A stretch of 64,000 nucleotides of DNA, from contig JAWKIO010000005.1 in NCBI GenBank assembly GCA_041394265.1, positions 2,976,001 to 3,040,000 of the forward strand, given 5' to 3'. Each line of letters begins with the position of its first letter. The first letter of the stretch is position 1. Shown in pieces: positions 42,962-51,839 of this stretch. Under the pieces are notes generated by a model. It saw only the letters and a list, made by a program, of their open reading frames with translations. It had not been told where the DNA came from and ran no database searches. The position numbers and the translations under genes were made by a program. This DNA is from Acidimicrobiales bacterium. Lineage in GTDB: Bacteria > Actinomycetota > Acidimicrobiia > Acidimicrobiales > SZUA-35.

Positions 42962-43612
42962 ATGATCAAAGCAGTGCTCTTCGACTTCGGCGGCGTGATC
43001 CTGACATCACCTTTCGAAGCCTTCAATCGCTACGAGGCTTCGAAAGGTTTGCCGGCCGATGTGATCCGAACCATCAACGCCACCAACCCCGATGACAACG
43101 CCTGGGCCAAGCTCGAGCGGAGTGACGTCGACGTCCACGGGTTTGCCGAGCTGTTCGAGCAAGAGGCGGCGGCGATCGGCCACGAGATCAACGGTCGCGA
43201 CATCCTCGGTCTGCTGTCGGGTGAGGTGCGCCCCCGTATGGCGGCGGCCGTCGCCAAGGTGCGCGCTGAGGGATTCATCACCGCCTGCCTCACCAACAAC
43301 TTCTTGTCACGTGAGAGCGGCGAGGGGAAGGGCAGCGGCGTCAGCGAAGGTGATCCGGCGCGCAACGCCGTCATGGCGCAGTTCCACGAAGTGATCGAGT
43401 CGTCGCGCATCGGCATTCGCAAGCCCGAGCTCGGCTTCTACGAGAAGGCCCTCGAGCTGCTCGAGATCGAAGCGAGCGACGCGGTGTTCCTCGACGATCT
43501 CGGCATCAACCTCAAGCCGGCCAAGGCGATGGGCATGACCACCATCAAGGTGGGCGATCCCGATGTTGCCTTGGCCGAGCTCTCCGAGATCATCGGCGTC
43601 GAGTTCGACTGA
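42962..43612 (+). CDS. HAD-superfamily phosphatase (subfamily IA)
   Basis: A 216-residue HAD hydrolase. Motif I is VLFDFGGVILTSP, with Asp8 as nucleophile and Gly at the usual second Asp position, as in epoxide hydrolase N-terminal phosphatases. Motif II is in ITACLTNNF, motif III is the Lys of GIRKPELGFYEKAL, motif IV is AVFLDDLGINLKPAKAMGM. The cap is the helical C1 type (about 18-95). It likely dephosphorylates a small metabolite in the cytoplasm; whether it is fully active with the Asp change is uncertain. ATG 42962 lies six bases after TAGGAT, so it is probably leaderless. It converges with kgd. Confidence 0.86.
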   Translation: MIKAVLFDFGGVILTSPFEAFNRYEASKGLPADVIRTINATNPDDNAWAKLERSDVDVHGFAELFEQEAAAIGHEINGRDILGLLSGEVRPRMAAAVAKVRAEGFITACLTNNFLSRESGEGKGSGVSEGDPARNAVMAQFHEVIESSRIGIRKPELGFYEKALELLEIEASDAVFLDDLGINLKPAKAMGMTTIKVGDPDVALAELSEIIGVEFD

Positions 43613-43624
43613 CCAAACCCCGCA

Positions 43625-43675
43625 GCAACTTTGGCGGTTTGATACCTCTGAGCGGTGCCAACTCGCCAAAGTTGC
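43625..43675. terminator. Inverted repeat between convergent HAD and kgd genes
   Basis: GCAACTTTGGCG (43625-43636) and CGCCAAAGTTGC (43664-43675) form a perfect 12-bp stem with a 27-base loop, between facing stops at 43612 and 43700. It could end both transcripts. An alternative CAAACC/GGTTTG hairpin overlaps its left arm. Confidence 0.65.
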
Positions 43676-43699
43676 GAGGGTTCGTGCGTTGGTTCGGGG

Positions 43700-46600
43700 T
43701 CAGTCGATGCCGGCGAAGGCTCGCTCGAGGAGCTCTTGTTGCTCCTGCTTGTGGACGGCGAGCGAACCGGTGGCCGGGCTGCCCGACTCGGTGCGGCTCA
43801 CCCGACGAATCCGATGGGTCTCGCCGTGGGCCTCGTAGAGGTGGCCCTTGACCGCGTTCCACGAACCCATGTTCTCTGGCTCCTCTTGCAGCCACACGAT
43901 CTCGTCGGCGTTCTTGTACTTCTCGAGCGCGGCGGCGACATCGGCGAACGGCCACGGGTAGAGCTGCTCGACCCGCACGACGGCAGCGGGAGCGCCGATC
44001 TCGTCGCGGTGGGCCTGTGCTTCGGCCGCCACCTTGCCACTGGCGAGGATGACTCGCTTGACCGACTTCGCCTTCGGTGCGCCGTTGTCGTCGAGGACTT
44101 CTTGGAACGAGCCCTCGAGTAGATCGGCGATCGGGCTGCGTGACCACTTGGCTCGCAGCCCGGACTTCGGCGTGAACACCACGAGCGGCTTGCGGGTGTC
44201 GCGCAGGACCTGGCGCCGCAACAGGTGGAAGAACTGGGCTGCGGTGGTGGCGTTGACGACCTGGATGTTGTCTTCTGCACAGAGCAACAAGAACCGCTCG
44301 AGGCGACCGGAGGAGTGCTCCGGTCCCTGGCCCTCGTAGCCATGCGGGAGCAACATCGTGAGGCTCGAGCGGGTGTTCCACTTGTCCTCGGCGGCAACGA
44401 GGAACTGATCGATGATGATCTGTGCTCCGTTGACGAAGTCGCCGAACTGGGCCTCCCACATCACCAGCGCCTGGCGGTTGGCGAGCGTGTAGCCGTATTC
44501 GAAGCCGAGGGCGGCGTACTCCGACAGCGTCGAGTCGTAGACCCAGAACTCGGTGCCGTCGGGCCCGGCCTCGGTGAGCGGAGTGAACTCGTGGCCGTTC
44601 TCGTAGTCGTGCAGCGTCGCATGCCGATGAGCGAAGGTGCCGCGCCGTGAATCCTGACCGGCAAGGCGCACCGAGATACCCTGATCGAGCAAGGTGCCGA
44701 TGGCGAAGGCCTCGCCCAACGCCCAGTCGACTTCGCCCGACGCGTACATGGCGTCACGCTGTTCGAACTGGCGCGCCAGCTTCGGATGGACGGTGAAGCC
44801 CTCGGGTGTACGGCTCATCACGTCATAGATGCGATCGAGCTGTTCACGCTTGGCGCCGGTCTCGATGTGGGGAAGCACGCCGATCGCGGGCGGCGATGGC
44901 TTGGCGAGGAGGCCGGCAGGCGGTGCCGACTCGCGGGTGGCGTCGAGTGCTCCTTGCAGGATGTCCTGGAAGTAGTCCATCGCCGACTCGGCCTCGGCGA
45001 CCGAGATGTCACCGCGATCGATCAGGTTCTGGGTGTAGAGGGTGCGCACCGACGGTCGCTCGGCGATCTTGCGGTACATGATCGGCTGCGTGTAGCTCGG
45101 ATCGTCGCCCTCGTTGTGACCGTGGCGGCGATAGCCGATGAGGTCGATGACGACATCTTTGTGGAACTCCTGCCGGTACGCGAACGCCAGCTCGGCGACC
45201 CGGACGCAGGCCTCGGGGTCGTCGGCGTTCACGTGGAAGATCGGCGCCTGCACCATCTTCGCAACGTCGGTGGAGTATTCCGAGCTGCGGGAGTGGTGCG
45301 GTGCGGTGGTGTAGCCGAGCTGGTTGTTGGTGATGACGTGGATGGTGCCGCCGACCTTGTAGCCCTTCACCTGCGAGAGGTTCAGGGTTTCGGGCACGAC
45401 GCCCTGGCCGGCGAAGGCGGCGTCGCCGTGGAGCAGGATCGGCAGGATCGGGTAGTTGCCCTCGTCGACCTGGTCCATGTAGGCACGCGCCATGCCGACC
45501 ACGACCGGTCCGACGGTCTCGAGGTGTGACGGGTTCGGCGCAAGCTCGGTTTCGATGACGTTGCCCGAAGGGCTCTCGTGGGTGCCCTGGAAGCCGAGGT
45601 GGTATTTGACGTCGCCCGAGCCCTGGATCGAACTCTCCGAGACCGCCCCTTCGAACTCCTTGAAGAGGTCGTTGTAGGCCTTGCCCATGATGTTGACCAA
45701 CACGTTGAGGCGGCCACGGTGGGCCATGCCCATCACGGCACGCGTGTGATTGGTGTCGGCTGCTCGGGTCAACAGTGCGTCAATCACCGGAATGGTGCTC
45801 TCGAGGCCTTCGAGCCCGAAGCGCTTCTGGCCCACGTAGCGGGCGGCGAGGAACTTCTCCAGTGCCTCGGCGGCGGTGAGACGCTCGAGCACATGGTGCT
45901 GTTGCTGGCGACCCATCGTGTAGGGGTGGCCCTCGACCTGTTCCTGGATCCAGCGCTTCTCGGCCGGATCGGCGATGTGCATGTATTCGACGCCGATGCT
46001 TCGGCAGTACGCATCGCGCAGCACGCCCAGGATGTCGCCGAGCGGCATCTGCTTGGCCTGGCCGCCGATCGATGCGTACACGCCGTCGCGGATGCCGGTG
46101 AGGAACTCGCGGTCGAGGTCCCAGATTGTGAGTCCGAAGGTGGCGGGGTCGAGCTCGGGGTGGAGCACCGAAGCCGAGTCGGCGAGCGGATTGGTGTTCG
46201 CGATCAGGTGACCACGGACGCGGTACTGGTTGACCAGCGTGCTCACGGCCATCTGCTTGGCGTGCAAGCCCTGGGTGTCGTCGGCCTCGGTGGCACCGTG
46301 GTCGTCGAGCCAGTTGACCGCGGTGTACGGCACGCCCACGTCGGCGAAGAGCCCGTCGTAGAAGTCGTCGCCCCCGATGAGGAGCTCGTGCACCCGCTTG
46401 AGGAACGACCCGGACTCGGCGCCCTGGATGATGCGATGGTCGTAGGTCGAGGTCATCGTGACGACCTTGGACAGGCCGAGTTGGGCGATGACCTTTCGGT
46501 CGGCGGCCTCGAACGCGGTGGGGTAGTCGATACGGCCGACGCCGATGATCGCGCCCTGACCGGGCATGAGCCGCGGCACCGACTGGACGGTGCCGATCGT

Positions 46601-47491
46601 GCCGACGTTGGTGAGGCTCACGGTGGCGCCGGTCATGTCGTCGACCGTGAGCTTGTTGTCGCGAACCTTCTTGATGAGGCCCTCGTAGGCGGCGACGAAC
46701 TCGGCGAAGTTCATCGTCCCGGCGTCCTTGATGACCGGGACGATCAGCGAGCGGGTGCCGTCGGCCTTCTGCTGGTCGACCGCCAGGCCGAAGTTGATGG
46801 GGCCGCCGCGCACCACGCGCGGCTTGCCGTCGGCGCCCTCGACGTAGACGCTGTTCATGTTGGGAACGGTCTCGACGATGGCCCGAACGATGGCGTACCC
46901 CATGATGTGGGTGAAGCTCACCTTGCCGCCACGGACGCGACCCAAGTGATTGTTGAGGATCTTCCGGTTGACCTCGAGGAGCTTCGCCGGGATCTCACGG
47001 AAGCTCGTGGCGGTCGGGACCGTCAGGCTCGACTCCATGTTGGCGACGATGCGGGCCGCCACGCCACGCAGTGGTTCACCGGCCTCGTCGACCGGGGGGT
47101 CGTTCGAGTCGGCAGCGGAGGCTGGCGCCGGTGCTGCTGGCGCCGCTGGCGTGGGCGCAGCCGCAGTAGGCGCGTCGTCGGCAACGGGCGTTGCTGCGGG
47201 CGCAGCAGCGGGGGCCGGTGCCGGCTCGGGGAGCGCACCCGTTGGTGCAGCTGGAGCACCGTTGGCGACCGCGTTGGTCGGCCCGCCGTTGACATGCACG
47301 CCGTTGGTGGCCGAGCCGTTGGTGGCTGAGCCATTGGTCGGCGGCGCCGCAGTGGCGCCACCTTCGGACTCGGCGAAGAGGGTGCGCCACGCTTCCGGGA
47401 CAGATCGGGGGTTCTCCCGATACTGCTGGCGAAGCTCTTCGATCAGCCAGTCGTTGGGTCCGGAAGGGGCAGTTGACGGTTGCGGGGCCAC
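43700..47491 (-). CDS. kgd: Multifunctional 2-oxoglutarate decarboxylase/dehydrogenase (Kgd)
   Basis: A 1263-residue fused enzyme. Residues 10-42 (NDWLIEELRQQYRENPRSVPEAWR) are the E1 N-terminal piece; then a long Ala/Pro linker (about 45-130); an E2-like acyltransferase core (about 150-380, with FTHIMGYAIVRAIVETVPNMN); then the thiamine-diphosphate E1 part, with MGMAHRGRLNVLVNIMGK and LHGDAAFAGQGVVPETLN. It has no lipoyl domain, as in mycobacterial Kgd, and joins the TCA cycle to succinyl-CoA or succinic semialdehyde. Mycobacterial Kgd is regulated by the FHA protein GarA; not seen here. GTG 47491 follows TAGGCT at eight bases. Cytoplasmic. It shows the actinobacterial fusion clearly. Confidence 0.94.
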   Translation of the reverse strand: MAPQPSTAPSGPNDWLIEELRQQYRENPRSVPEAWRTLFAESEGGATAAPPTNGSATNGSATNGVHVNGGPTNAVANGAPAAPTGALPEPAPAPAAAPAATPVADDAPTAAAPTPAAPAAPAPASAADSNDPPVDEAGEPLRGVAARIVANMESSLTVPTATSFREIPAKLLEVNRKILNNHLGRVRGGKVSFTHIMGYAIVRAIVETVPNMNSVYVEGADGKPRVVRGGPINFGLAVDQQKADGTRSLIVPVIKDAGTMNFAEFVAAYEGLIKKVRDNKLTVDDMTGATVSLTNVGTIGTVQSVPRLMPGQGAIIGVGRIDYPTAFEAADRKVIAQLGLSKVVTMTSTYDHRIIQGAESGSFLKRVHELLIGGDDFYDGLFADVGVPYTAVNWLDDHGATEADDTQGLHAKQMAVSTLVNQYRVRGHLIANTNPLADSASVLHPELDPATFGLTIWDLDREFLTGIRDGVYASIGGQAKQMPLGDILGVLRDAYCRSIGVEYMHIADPAEKRWIQEQVEGHPYTMGRQQQHHVLERLTAAEALEKFLAARYVGQKRFGLEGLESTIPVIDALLTRAADTNHTRAVMGMAHRGRLNVLVNIMGKAYNDLFKEFEGAVSESSIQGSGDVKYHLGFQGTHESPSGNVIETELAPNPSHLETVGPVVVGMARAYMDQVDEGNYPILPILLHGDAAFAGQGVVPETLNLSQVKGYKVGGTIHVITNNQLGYTTAPHHSRSSEYSTDVAKMVQAPIFHVNADDPEACVRVAELAFAYRQEFHKDVVIDLIGYRRHGHNEGDDPSYTQPIMYRKIAERPSVRTLYTQNLIDRGDISVAEAESAMDYFQDILQGALDATRESAPPAGLLAKPSPPAIGVLPHIETGAKREQLDRIYDVMSRTPEGFTVHPKLARQFEQRDAMYASGEVDWALGEAFAIGTLLDQGISVRLAGQDSRRGTFAHRHATLHDYENGHEFTPLTEAGPDGTEFWVYDSTLSEYAALGFEYGYTLANRQALVMWEAQFGDFVNGAQIIIDQFLVAAEDKWNTRSSLTMLLPHGYEGQGPEHSSGRLERFLLLCAEDNIQVVNATTAAQFFHLLRRQVLRDTRKPLVVFTPKSGLRAKWSRSPIADLLEGSFQEVLDDNGAPKAKSVKRVILASGKVAAEAQAHRDEIGAPAAVVRVEQLYPWPFADVAAALEKYKNADEIVWLQEEPENMGSWNAVKGHLYEAHGETHRIRRVSRTESGSPATGSLAVHKQEQQELLERAFAGID

Positions 47492-47499
47492 GGCGAGCC

Positions 47500-47505
47500 A
47501 GCCTA
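47500..47505 (-). promoter_or_regulatory. -10 box TAGGCT for kgd
   Basis: TAGGCT ends eight bases before the GTG start 47491 of kgd, so the message would have at most a base or two of leader. Confidence 0.52.
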
Positions 47506-47560
47506 GCTGCGCGACTTCGCCAGAGGTCGTCCCGGCGCTCGACTTGGACGAGGTGTTTTC

Positions 47561-48160
47561 TCAGCTGGAGTTTCGTTCGATGAGGCGCCCAGCCCACCGC
47601 TGGAACTGAGCGTCTTCGTGGACGCCGGCGATCGTCAACTCGCCGATTCGCCACGACGGTGTGGCGCTGACCTCGAACTCGATCGCCTCAGCTCGACCGG
47701 CCTCCAGGAGTTCGGATCCTCGACCGAGATCGAGCAGGCGAACGAGGTCGTCGTCGACGCCGGCCTCCGTTGCGAGGTCTCGCAGGACGTCGGCTTGGTC
47801 GATTGGTCGACCGTCGATCCAGGTCGCCGCAGCGAGCGCGTCGTCGTAGGCGAGGGCCCGATCGGGCTGATGGTGGTGCACGAGTTCGAGCAGCTCGAGG
47901 GCGGCGCGGGTGTTGGGGGTGCGCGACGGCTTGTTGAAGTCGACGCCGTTCGCCCGGCTCTCGGCCTGTAGCCGGTCGAGGAGCCGGTCGTAACTCCCGC
48001 CGGGCCGGATCGGGCGACCCTCGGGTGGGACATCGGGATGGAGTTCGTAGCCACGGATCATGACGTCGACGCCGGCGTTGCGGATCCACTGGGAGTGGCG
48101 TCTCCCGAGGTAGGCCCAGGGGCAGAGGTAGTCGGTCCAGGTCGTGACCGTGAATGCCAT
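47561..48160 (-). CDS. DsbA/FrnE-family thioredoxin-fold protein
   Basis: A 199-residue thioredoxin-fold protein of the FrnE/2-hydroxychromene-2-carboxylate isomerase group. The active segment is WTDYLCPWAYLGRR: Cys13 is present but the second Cys of CPxC is Ala, so disulfide exchange by the normal way is unlikely. The C-terminal VSATPSWRIGELTIAGVHE has the cis-Pro loop (TPS). Members without the second Cys include glutathione-type isomerases; mycothiol could be the partner here, which is a guess. ATG 48160 has TAGGCT six bases before it, a leaderless start. It lies 69 bp from the divergent xthA start. No signal peptide, so cytoplasmic. Confidence 0.83.
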   Translation of the reverse strand: MAFTVTTWTDYLCPWAYLGRRHSQWIRNAGVDVMIRGYELHPDVPPEGRPIRPGGSYDRLLDRLQAESRANGVDFNKPSRTPNTRAALELLELVHHHQPDRALAYDDALAAATWIDGRPIDQADVLRDLATEAGVDDDLVRLLDLGRGSELLEAGRAEAIEFEVSATPSWRIGELTIAGVHEDAQFQRWAGRLIERNSS

Positions 48161-48166
48161 GGGTCG

Positions 48167-48172
48167 AGCCTA
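48167..48172 (-). promoter_or_regulatory. -10 box TAGGCT, leaderless type
   Basis: TAGGCT ends six bases before ATG 48160 of the FrnE-like gene, in the gap shared with xthA. Confidence 0.6.
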
Positions 48173-48216
48173 GTCCTCGGGGGTCAGCAAGCTTCTCGGT
48201 GACCAGGGCGATTCGG

Positions 48217-48222
48217 TAGGGT
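48217..48222 (+). promoter_or_regulatory. -10 box TAGGGT, leaderless type
   Basis: TAGGGT ends seven bases before ATG 48230 of xthA. The GTG at 48221 lies inside this box and is therefore unlikely to be the start. Confidence 0.6.
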
Positions 48223-48229
48223 GCGGCGC

Positions 48230-49021
48230 ATGCTCGTCGCCACTTGGAACGTGAATTCCCTCAACGCGCGGATGCCGAGGGTCGAGGACTGGCTCGCACA
48301 GGTCGAACCCGACGTGCTGTGCCTCCAGGAGACCAAGCTCTCCGACGACGCCTTTCCGGCCGACACCTTCCGCTCGCTCGGCTACGAGTCGGTGCACCAC
48401 GGCCAGGGCCAGTGGAACGGCGTCGCCATCCTGTCGCGGGTCGGCATCGAGCAGCCGCTCGGTGGGTTCGCGGGCGGAATCGAGCCCGACCCTGATGCCC
48501 GGCTGGTGTCGGCCACGTGTGGCGGGATCCGAGTACACAGCGTGTATGTGCCGAATGGTCGCGAGGTCGGCCACGAGCACTACGTCTACAAGCTGTCGTG
48601 GCTGGGAAGGCTGCGGGCCCACCTCGACCAGACCACGTCGCCCGACGATGACGTGATCGTGGCCGGCGACTGGAACATCGCGCCGACCGACATCGACGTG
48701 TGGGATCGATCGGTGTTCGAGGGCAGCACGCACGTGACCGAGCCGGAACGCTCGGCGCTCGACGAGGTCAAGGCGTTCGGGTTGGTCGACACCTTCCGCC
48801 AACGCCATCCTGATCCCGGGTTGTTCAGCTACTACGACTATCAAGCCGGGCGCTTCCACAAACGCCAGGGCATGCGGATCGACTACCTGCTGGCATCGCG
48901 CGGTCTCGCCGATCGCTGCATCGTCGACCTGATCGATCGCAACGGTCGCAAGGGAACCAAGCCCAGCGACCACGTGCCCGTCATCGCCGTGTACCGAGAT
49001 CGTGAGGCCGCCAATGTCTGA
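48230..49021 (+). CDS. xthA: Exodeoxyribonuclease III (AP endonuclease)
   Basis: A 263-residue DNA repair enzyme. VATWNVNSLNARMPRVEDWL, CLQETKLSD (metal Glu), VYVPNGREVG, VIVAGDWNIAPTDIDVWD, MRIDYLLAS and PSDHVPVIAVY (catalytic His) are the exonuclease III motifs in order. It cuts abasic sites and removes 3' blocking groups with magnesium in base excision repair. ATG 48230 is taken because a TAGGGT box ends seven bases before it and the family starts at this point. Its stop overlaps the thioesterase gene start by eight bases. With mug and nucS it adds to the repair gene set of this region. Confidence 0.92.
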   Translation: MLVATWNVNSLNARMPRVEDWLAQVEPDVLCLQETKLSDDAFPADTFRSLGYESVHHGQGQWNGVAILSRVGIEQPLGGFAGGIEPDPDARLVSATCGGIRVHSVYVPNGREVGHEHYVYKLSWLGRLRAHLDQTTSPDDDVIVAGDWNIAPTDIDVWDRSVFEGSTHVTEPERSALDEVKAFGLVDTFRQRHPDPGLFSYYDYQAGRFHKRQGMRIDYLLASRGLADRCIVDLIDRNGRKGTKPSDHVPVIAVYRDREAANV

Positions 49022-49760
49022 GGAAGAGCGGTCTGAGGAAGGCCTGTCTGAGGGCGAGCTGCAAGTCGGCGAGGCACCTGCCGTTGCGTTGTCGGGCTAC
49101 TACTCCGACGCCGACACCTCGCTGCTGACGCCACGTCAGCGATTGACCTGGCGGGTGGGTGACGCCATGCGCGAGATGATCGATCGACTGGTCGACAATC
49201 GCGCTCCCGACGAGGCGTTCGCGGCCATGGCCGACGATCTCGAGGCCATGGTCGAGACCCTCCGAGGTTTCGAGCATGGGCGTCGCTACGTGCAGTTCGC
49301 CGAGGCCTCGACCGCCGGTGCCGGGCCGCCCAAGGGCCATGCTGAATACAGTCCGCTCATCGGGCGCGCCAACCCGATCGCGCCCCTCATGAACTTCACG
49401 ATCGATCCGCCGAAGGTGCGGGCCGAGGTGCGCTTCGGATCGGCCTACGAAGGGCCGCCCGGGAACGTGCACGGCGGGCTGGTGGCGGCGGCGTTCGACG
49501 AGGTGATGGGGGCGGCGCAGGCCCTTACCGGGAACCCCGGTATGACTGGCTCGCTCACGATCAACTACCGGTCGCCGACGCCGCTACACGAACTCCTCGT
49601 CTGCGAGGCGTGGACCGCTCGCACCGAGGGACGCAAGATCTTCGTCGACGCCACGCTTCATGCCGGTGATCGGTTGTGCGCCGAGGCCACCGGTCTGTTC
49701 ATCAGCGTCGACTTCGCGAAGCTTGCTGCGATGATGGCGGCCCGGAACAACGAGACCTGA
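49014..49760 (+). CDS. PaaI-like hot-dog thioesterase
   Basis: A 248-residue protein. The C-terminal two thirds form a hot-dog fold with FGSAYEGPPGNVHGGLVAAAFDEV, the PaaI/4HBT active loop (HGG and the following Asp), and MTGSLTINYRSPTPLHELL. Such enzymes hydrolyse acyl- or aryl-CoA thioesters in the cytoplasm. The N-terminal 30 residues are acidic (MSEEERSEEGLSEGE) and their DNA holds a near-repeat of TCTGAGGAA; that tail is probably disordered. ATG 49014 overlaps xthA by eight bases, so they are co-transcribed, though no functional link is evident. It converges with uvrD2. Confidence 0.86.
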   Translation: MSEEERSEEGLSEGELQVGEAPAVALSGYYSDADTSLLTPRQRLTWRVGDAMREMIDRLVDNRAPDEAFAAMADDLEAMVETLRGFEHGRRYVQFAEASTAGAGPPKGHAEYSPLIGRANPIAPLMNFTIDPPKVRAEVRFGSAYEGPPGNVHGGLVAAAFDEVMGAAQALTGNPGMTGSLTINYRSPTPLHELLVCEAWTARTEGRKIFVDATLHAGDRLCAEATGLFISVDFAKLAAMMAARNNET

Positions 49761-49769
49761 GTCAAGCGA

Positions 49770-49806
49770 CCTGACCGAGCGGAGCCGGTCGGGCGAACCG
49801 GTCAGG
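49770..49806. terminator. Hairpin between convergent thioesterase and uvrD2
   Basis: CCTGACCG (49770-49777) and CGGTCAGG (49799-49806) form an 8-bp stem with a 21-base loop. The right arm overlaps the uvrD2 stop. It probably ends both transcripts. Confidence 0.55.
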
Positions 49807-51799
49807 CGTCGTTCGCCGACCGGACGACCTCGATGAGTTCGTCGCCGTAGCGTTCGAGCTTGGCGGCACTGAGGCCCTTGATCGTCGACAGCCCTGAGCG
49901 GCTGGTTGGTCGAGTCGCGGCGACGGCTCGAAGCGTCTGGTCGTTGCACACGACGTGTGGCGGCACGTCGGCGGCGCGAGCGCGGTCGCGCCGCCACGCC
50001 TGCAGCATGTCGAACAGTTTGTCGTTCGGCAGGCGAGGCGCCCGGACGTCGACCGTGGTGGCGGCGGCGACCTCGAGCGTCGTGCGTGAATCCTCGACCT
50101 TGGCCCGCCAATCCAGCGGGCGCTGACCGCTCGTCAGATGCTCGATGGCCCCGCTGATGCGCTCGAGGTACGGCGACGGGGTCCGCCGCCGAGCGCGGGT
50201 GCCGAAGGTCCGGCTGGCGGCCCATGACAGATGGAGTTCGCGCTCGGCTCGGGTCACCGCAACGTAGAGCAGACGTTGCTCCTCGGCGAGCTGTCCGCCG
50301 GTCTCGGCGTAACTGATGGGAACGAATCCGGCCTCGATCCCGGCGAGGTGGACGACCGGCCACTCCAGGCCCTTGGCGGCGTGGAAGGTGGCGAGATCGA
50401 CCGCGTCGGTGTCGGTGGCCACCTCGCCGGCCTGGATCGTGGCGATCCAGGCCGCGAGGCCGGGACCGTTCGGCATGGGGTCGACGGCCAGGTAGTCACG
50501 GATCAAGTTGCCGAGTGCATCGACGTTCTGGCGTCGCTCGATCTCGGCTGGGGTGAGCGTGCTCGGCTCGGCGCCCTCGCTCGTGTCGACGAGGTCGGCA
50601 ACGGCGCGTCGAAGGTCGACCCCCGGCCGGGTGAGCTCGCGCAGCTTGGACTTCACTTCCGGACTGTTGAGCGGACCGCTCCCTCCCCGCACCCGAACCG
50701 GGATGCCACTCGCGACGAGTGCCTGTTCGATCGGCACGAGCTGGGCGTTGGTGCGAACGAGGACGGCCTGGTGCGACCAGGGCTCACCCACCGAGCGAGC
50801 GGCTCGTAGCGCCTCGGCGATCCCGACGGCCTCGTCCTCCTCGCTCGGGTAGGCAGTGATGGTGGGAACGACGCCGTCGTGGCGGTGGGGGATGAGCTGG
50901 CCCGCCTTGCCGGCGAGCGCGGCCGAGGCCACCGTCAGGATCTGTGGCGTCGAGCGGTAGTTGTCGGCAAGTGGAATGACGACAGCCGTTCGCTCTCGTT
51001 TGGCGAAGCGACCGAGGAGGTCGGGATCGGCACCGTTCCAGCCATAGATCGCCTGGTTCGGATCGCCGACGACGAACAGGTCGTCGGAGCGTCCTCGCCA
51101 TGCCTTCAGCAGCTCGAATTGCAGTGGGTTGACGTCTTGGAACTCGTCGACGTAGAGGTGGCGATGGCGCCAGCGGACCGCGTTGGCGTAGTCGGGGTCG
51201 GCCAGCAGATCGCGCAGCGCCAGAGCAAGGAGATCGTCGAAGTCCACGACGCGTCGCTGCCGCTTCTCCTGGGCGAATCGATGCAGGAGGTCGGCCATGT
51301 CGTCGGCGGGAAGCGGTGGCGTTCGCCCGGCCAGGCGGGCGGCCGTTGCATAGTCGGCGGGCTCGACCATCCGGGCACGCGCCCACTCGATCTCGGCGAC
51401 CACGTCCATGGGCTCGACCCCGCGGCCTCGTCCGAGGAGCTGACTGACCATTCGGTACTTTCGGTCGAGGATGGTGGGTGGTTGGATCCCTCGCTCGGCC
51501 CACCGTTCGCGGAGCTGGGTGAGTGCCACACCGTGGAAGGTGCCGGCGACGACGTCGTCGCGCAGGCCGAGGTGGCGGAGCCGGGTGCGCATCTCGCCGG
51601 CGGCCTTGCGGGTGAAGGTGAGTGCGAGGACCCGGCGAGGGTCGGTGTCGCCTTCGAGCACTCGATACGCGATTCGGCGGGTGAGGACCCTGGTCTTGCC
51701 CGAGCCTGCGCCGGCGAGCACCACCAGCGGGCCGCCTGTGGTGGTCACCGCTTGGCGCTGGCGCTCGTTCAATCCGTCGAGGAGATGCTGACCGCTCAC
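49802..51799 (-). CDS. uvrD2: UvrD2-type superfamily 1 DNA helicase with HRDC-like end
   Basis: A 665-residue UvrD/Rep helicase. VVLAGAGSGKTRVLTRRIAY is Walker A, VDEFQDVNPLQFELLKAW Walker B with the Gln, NYRSTPQIL motif IV, and VDLATFHAAKGLEWPVVHLAG motif V-VI region. The end (about 585-660: KLFDMLQAWRRDRARAADVP and STIKGLSAAKLERYGDELIE) is an HRDC-like helical domain, as in mycobacterial UvrD2. It unwinds DNA 3'-to-5' during repair or replication. Length is near the usual 700. GTG 51799 has a TAGGGT box seven bases upstream. It is divergent from the PH-domain gene with a gap of only 40 bp that must hold both promoters. Confidence 0.91.
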   Translation of the reverse strand: MSGQHLLDGLNERQRQAVTTTGGPLVVLAGAGSGKTRVLTRRIAYRVLEGDTDPRRVLALTFTRKAAGEMRTRLRHLGLRDDVVAGTFHGVALTQLRERWAERGIQPPTILDRKYRMVSQLLGRGRGVEPMDVVAEIEWARARMVEPADYATAARLAGRTPPLPADDMADLLHRFAQEKRQRRVVDFDDLLALALRDLLADPDYANAVRWRHRHLYVDEFQDVNPLQFELLKAWRGRSDDLFVVGDPNQAIYGWNGADPDLLGRFAKRERTAVVIPLADNYRSTPQILTVASAALAGKAGQLIPHRHDGVVPTITAYPSEEDEAVGIAEALRAARSVGEPWSHQAVLVRTNAQLVPIEQALVASGIPVRVRGGSGPLNSPEVKSKLRELTRPGVDLRRAVADLVDTSEGAEPSTLTPAEIERRQNVDALGNLIRDYLAVDPMPNGPGLAAWIATIQAGEVATDTDAVDLATFHAAKGLEWPVVHLAGIEAGFVPISYAETGGQLAEEQRLLYVAVTRAERELHLSWAASRTFGTRARRRTPSPYLERISGAIEHLTSGQRPLDWRAKVEDSRTTLEVAAATTVDVRAPRLPNDKLFDMLQAWRRDRARAADVPPHVVCNDQTLRAVAATRPTSRSGLSTIKGLSAAKLERYGDELIEVVRSANDA

Positions 51800-51806
51800 G
51801 GCGCCG

Positions 51807-51812
51807 ACCCTA
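51807..51812 (-). promoter_or_regulatory. -10 box TAGGGT for uvrD2
   Basis: TAGGGT ends seven bases before GTG 51799, inside a 40-bp gap shared with the next gene. Confidence 0.6.
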
Positions 51813-51827
51813 TCCCGGGGAGCGGTC

Positions 51828-51833
51828 TAGACT
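51828..51833 (+). promoter_or_regulatory. -10 box TAGACT for the PH-domain gene
   Basis: TAGACT ends six bases before ATG 51840. It faces away from the uvrD2 box 15 bp to the left, so the two -35 regions must overlap the opposite -10 or coding region. Confidence 0.62.
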
Positions 51834-51839
51834 TCCCCC

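Noticed and set aside
45578..47329. 583-codon open frame on the plus strand opposite kgd
   Set aside because: It lies fully antisense to the confident kgd gene, has low-complexity GC-rich composition and no family motif. High GC leaves long antisense frames.
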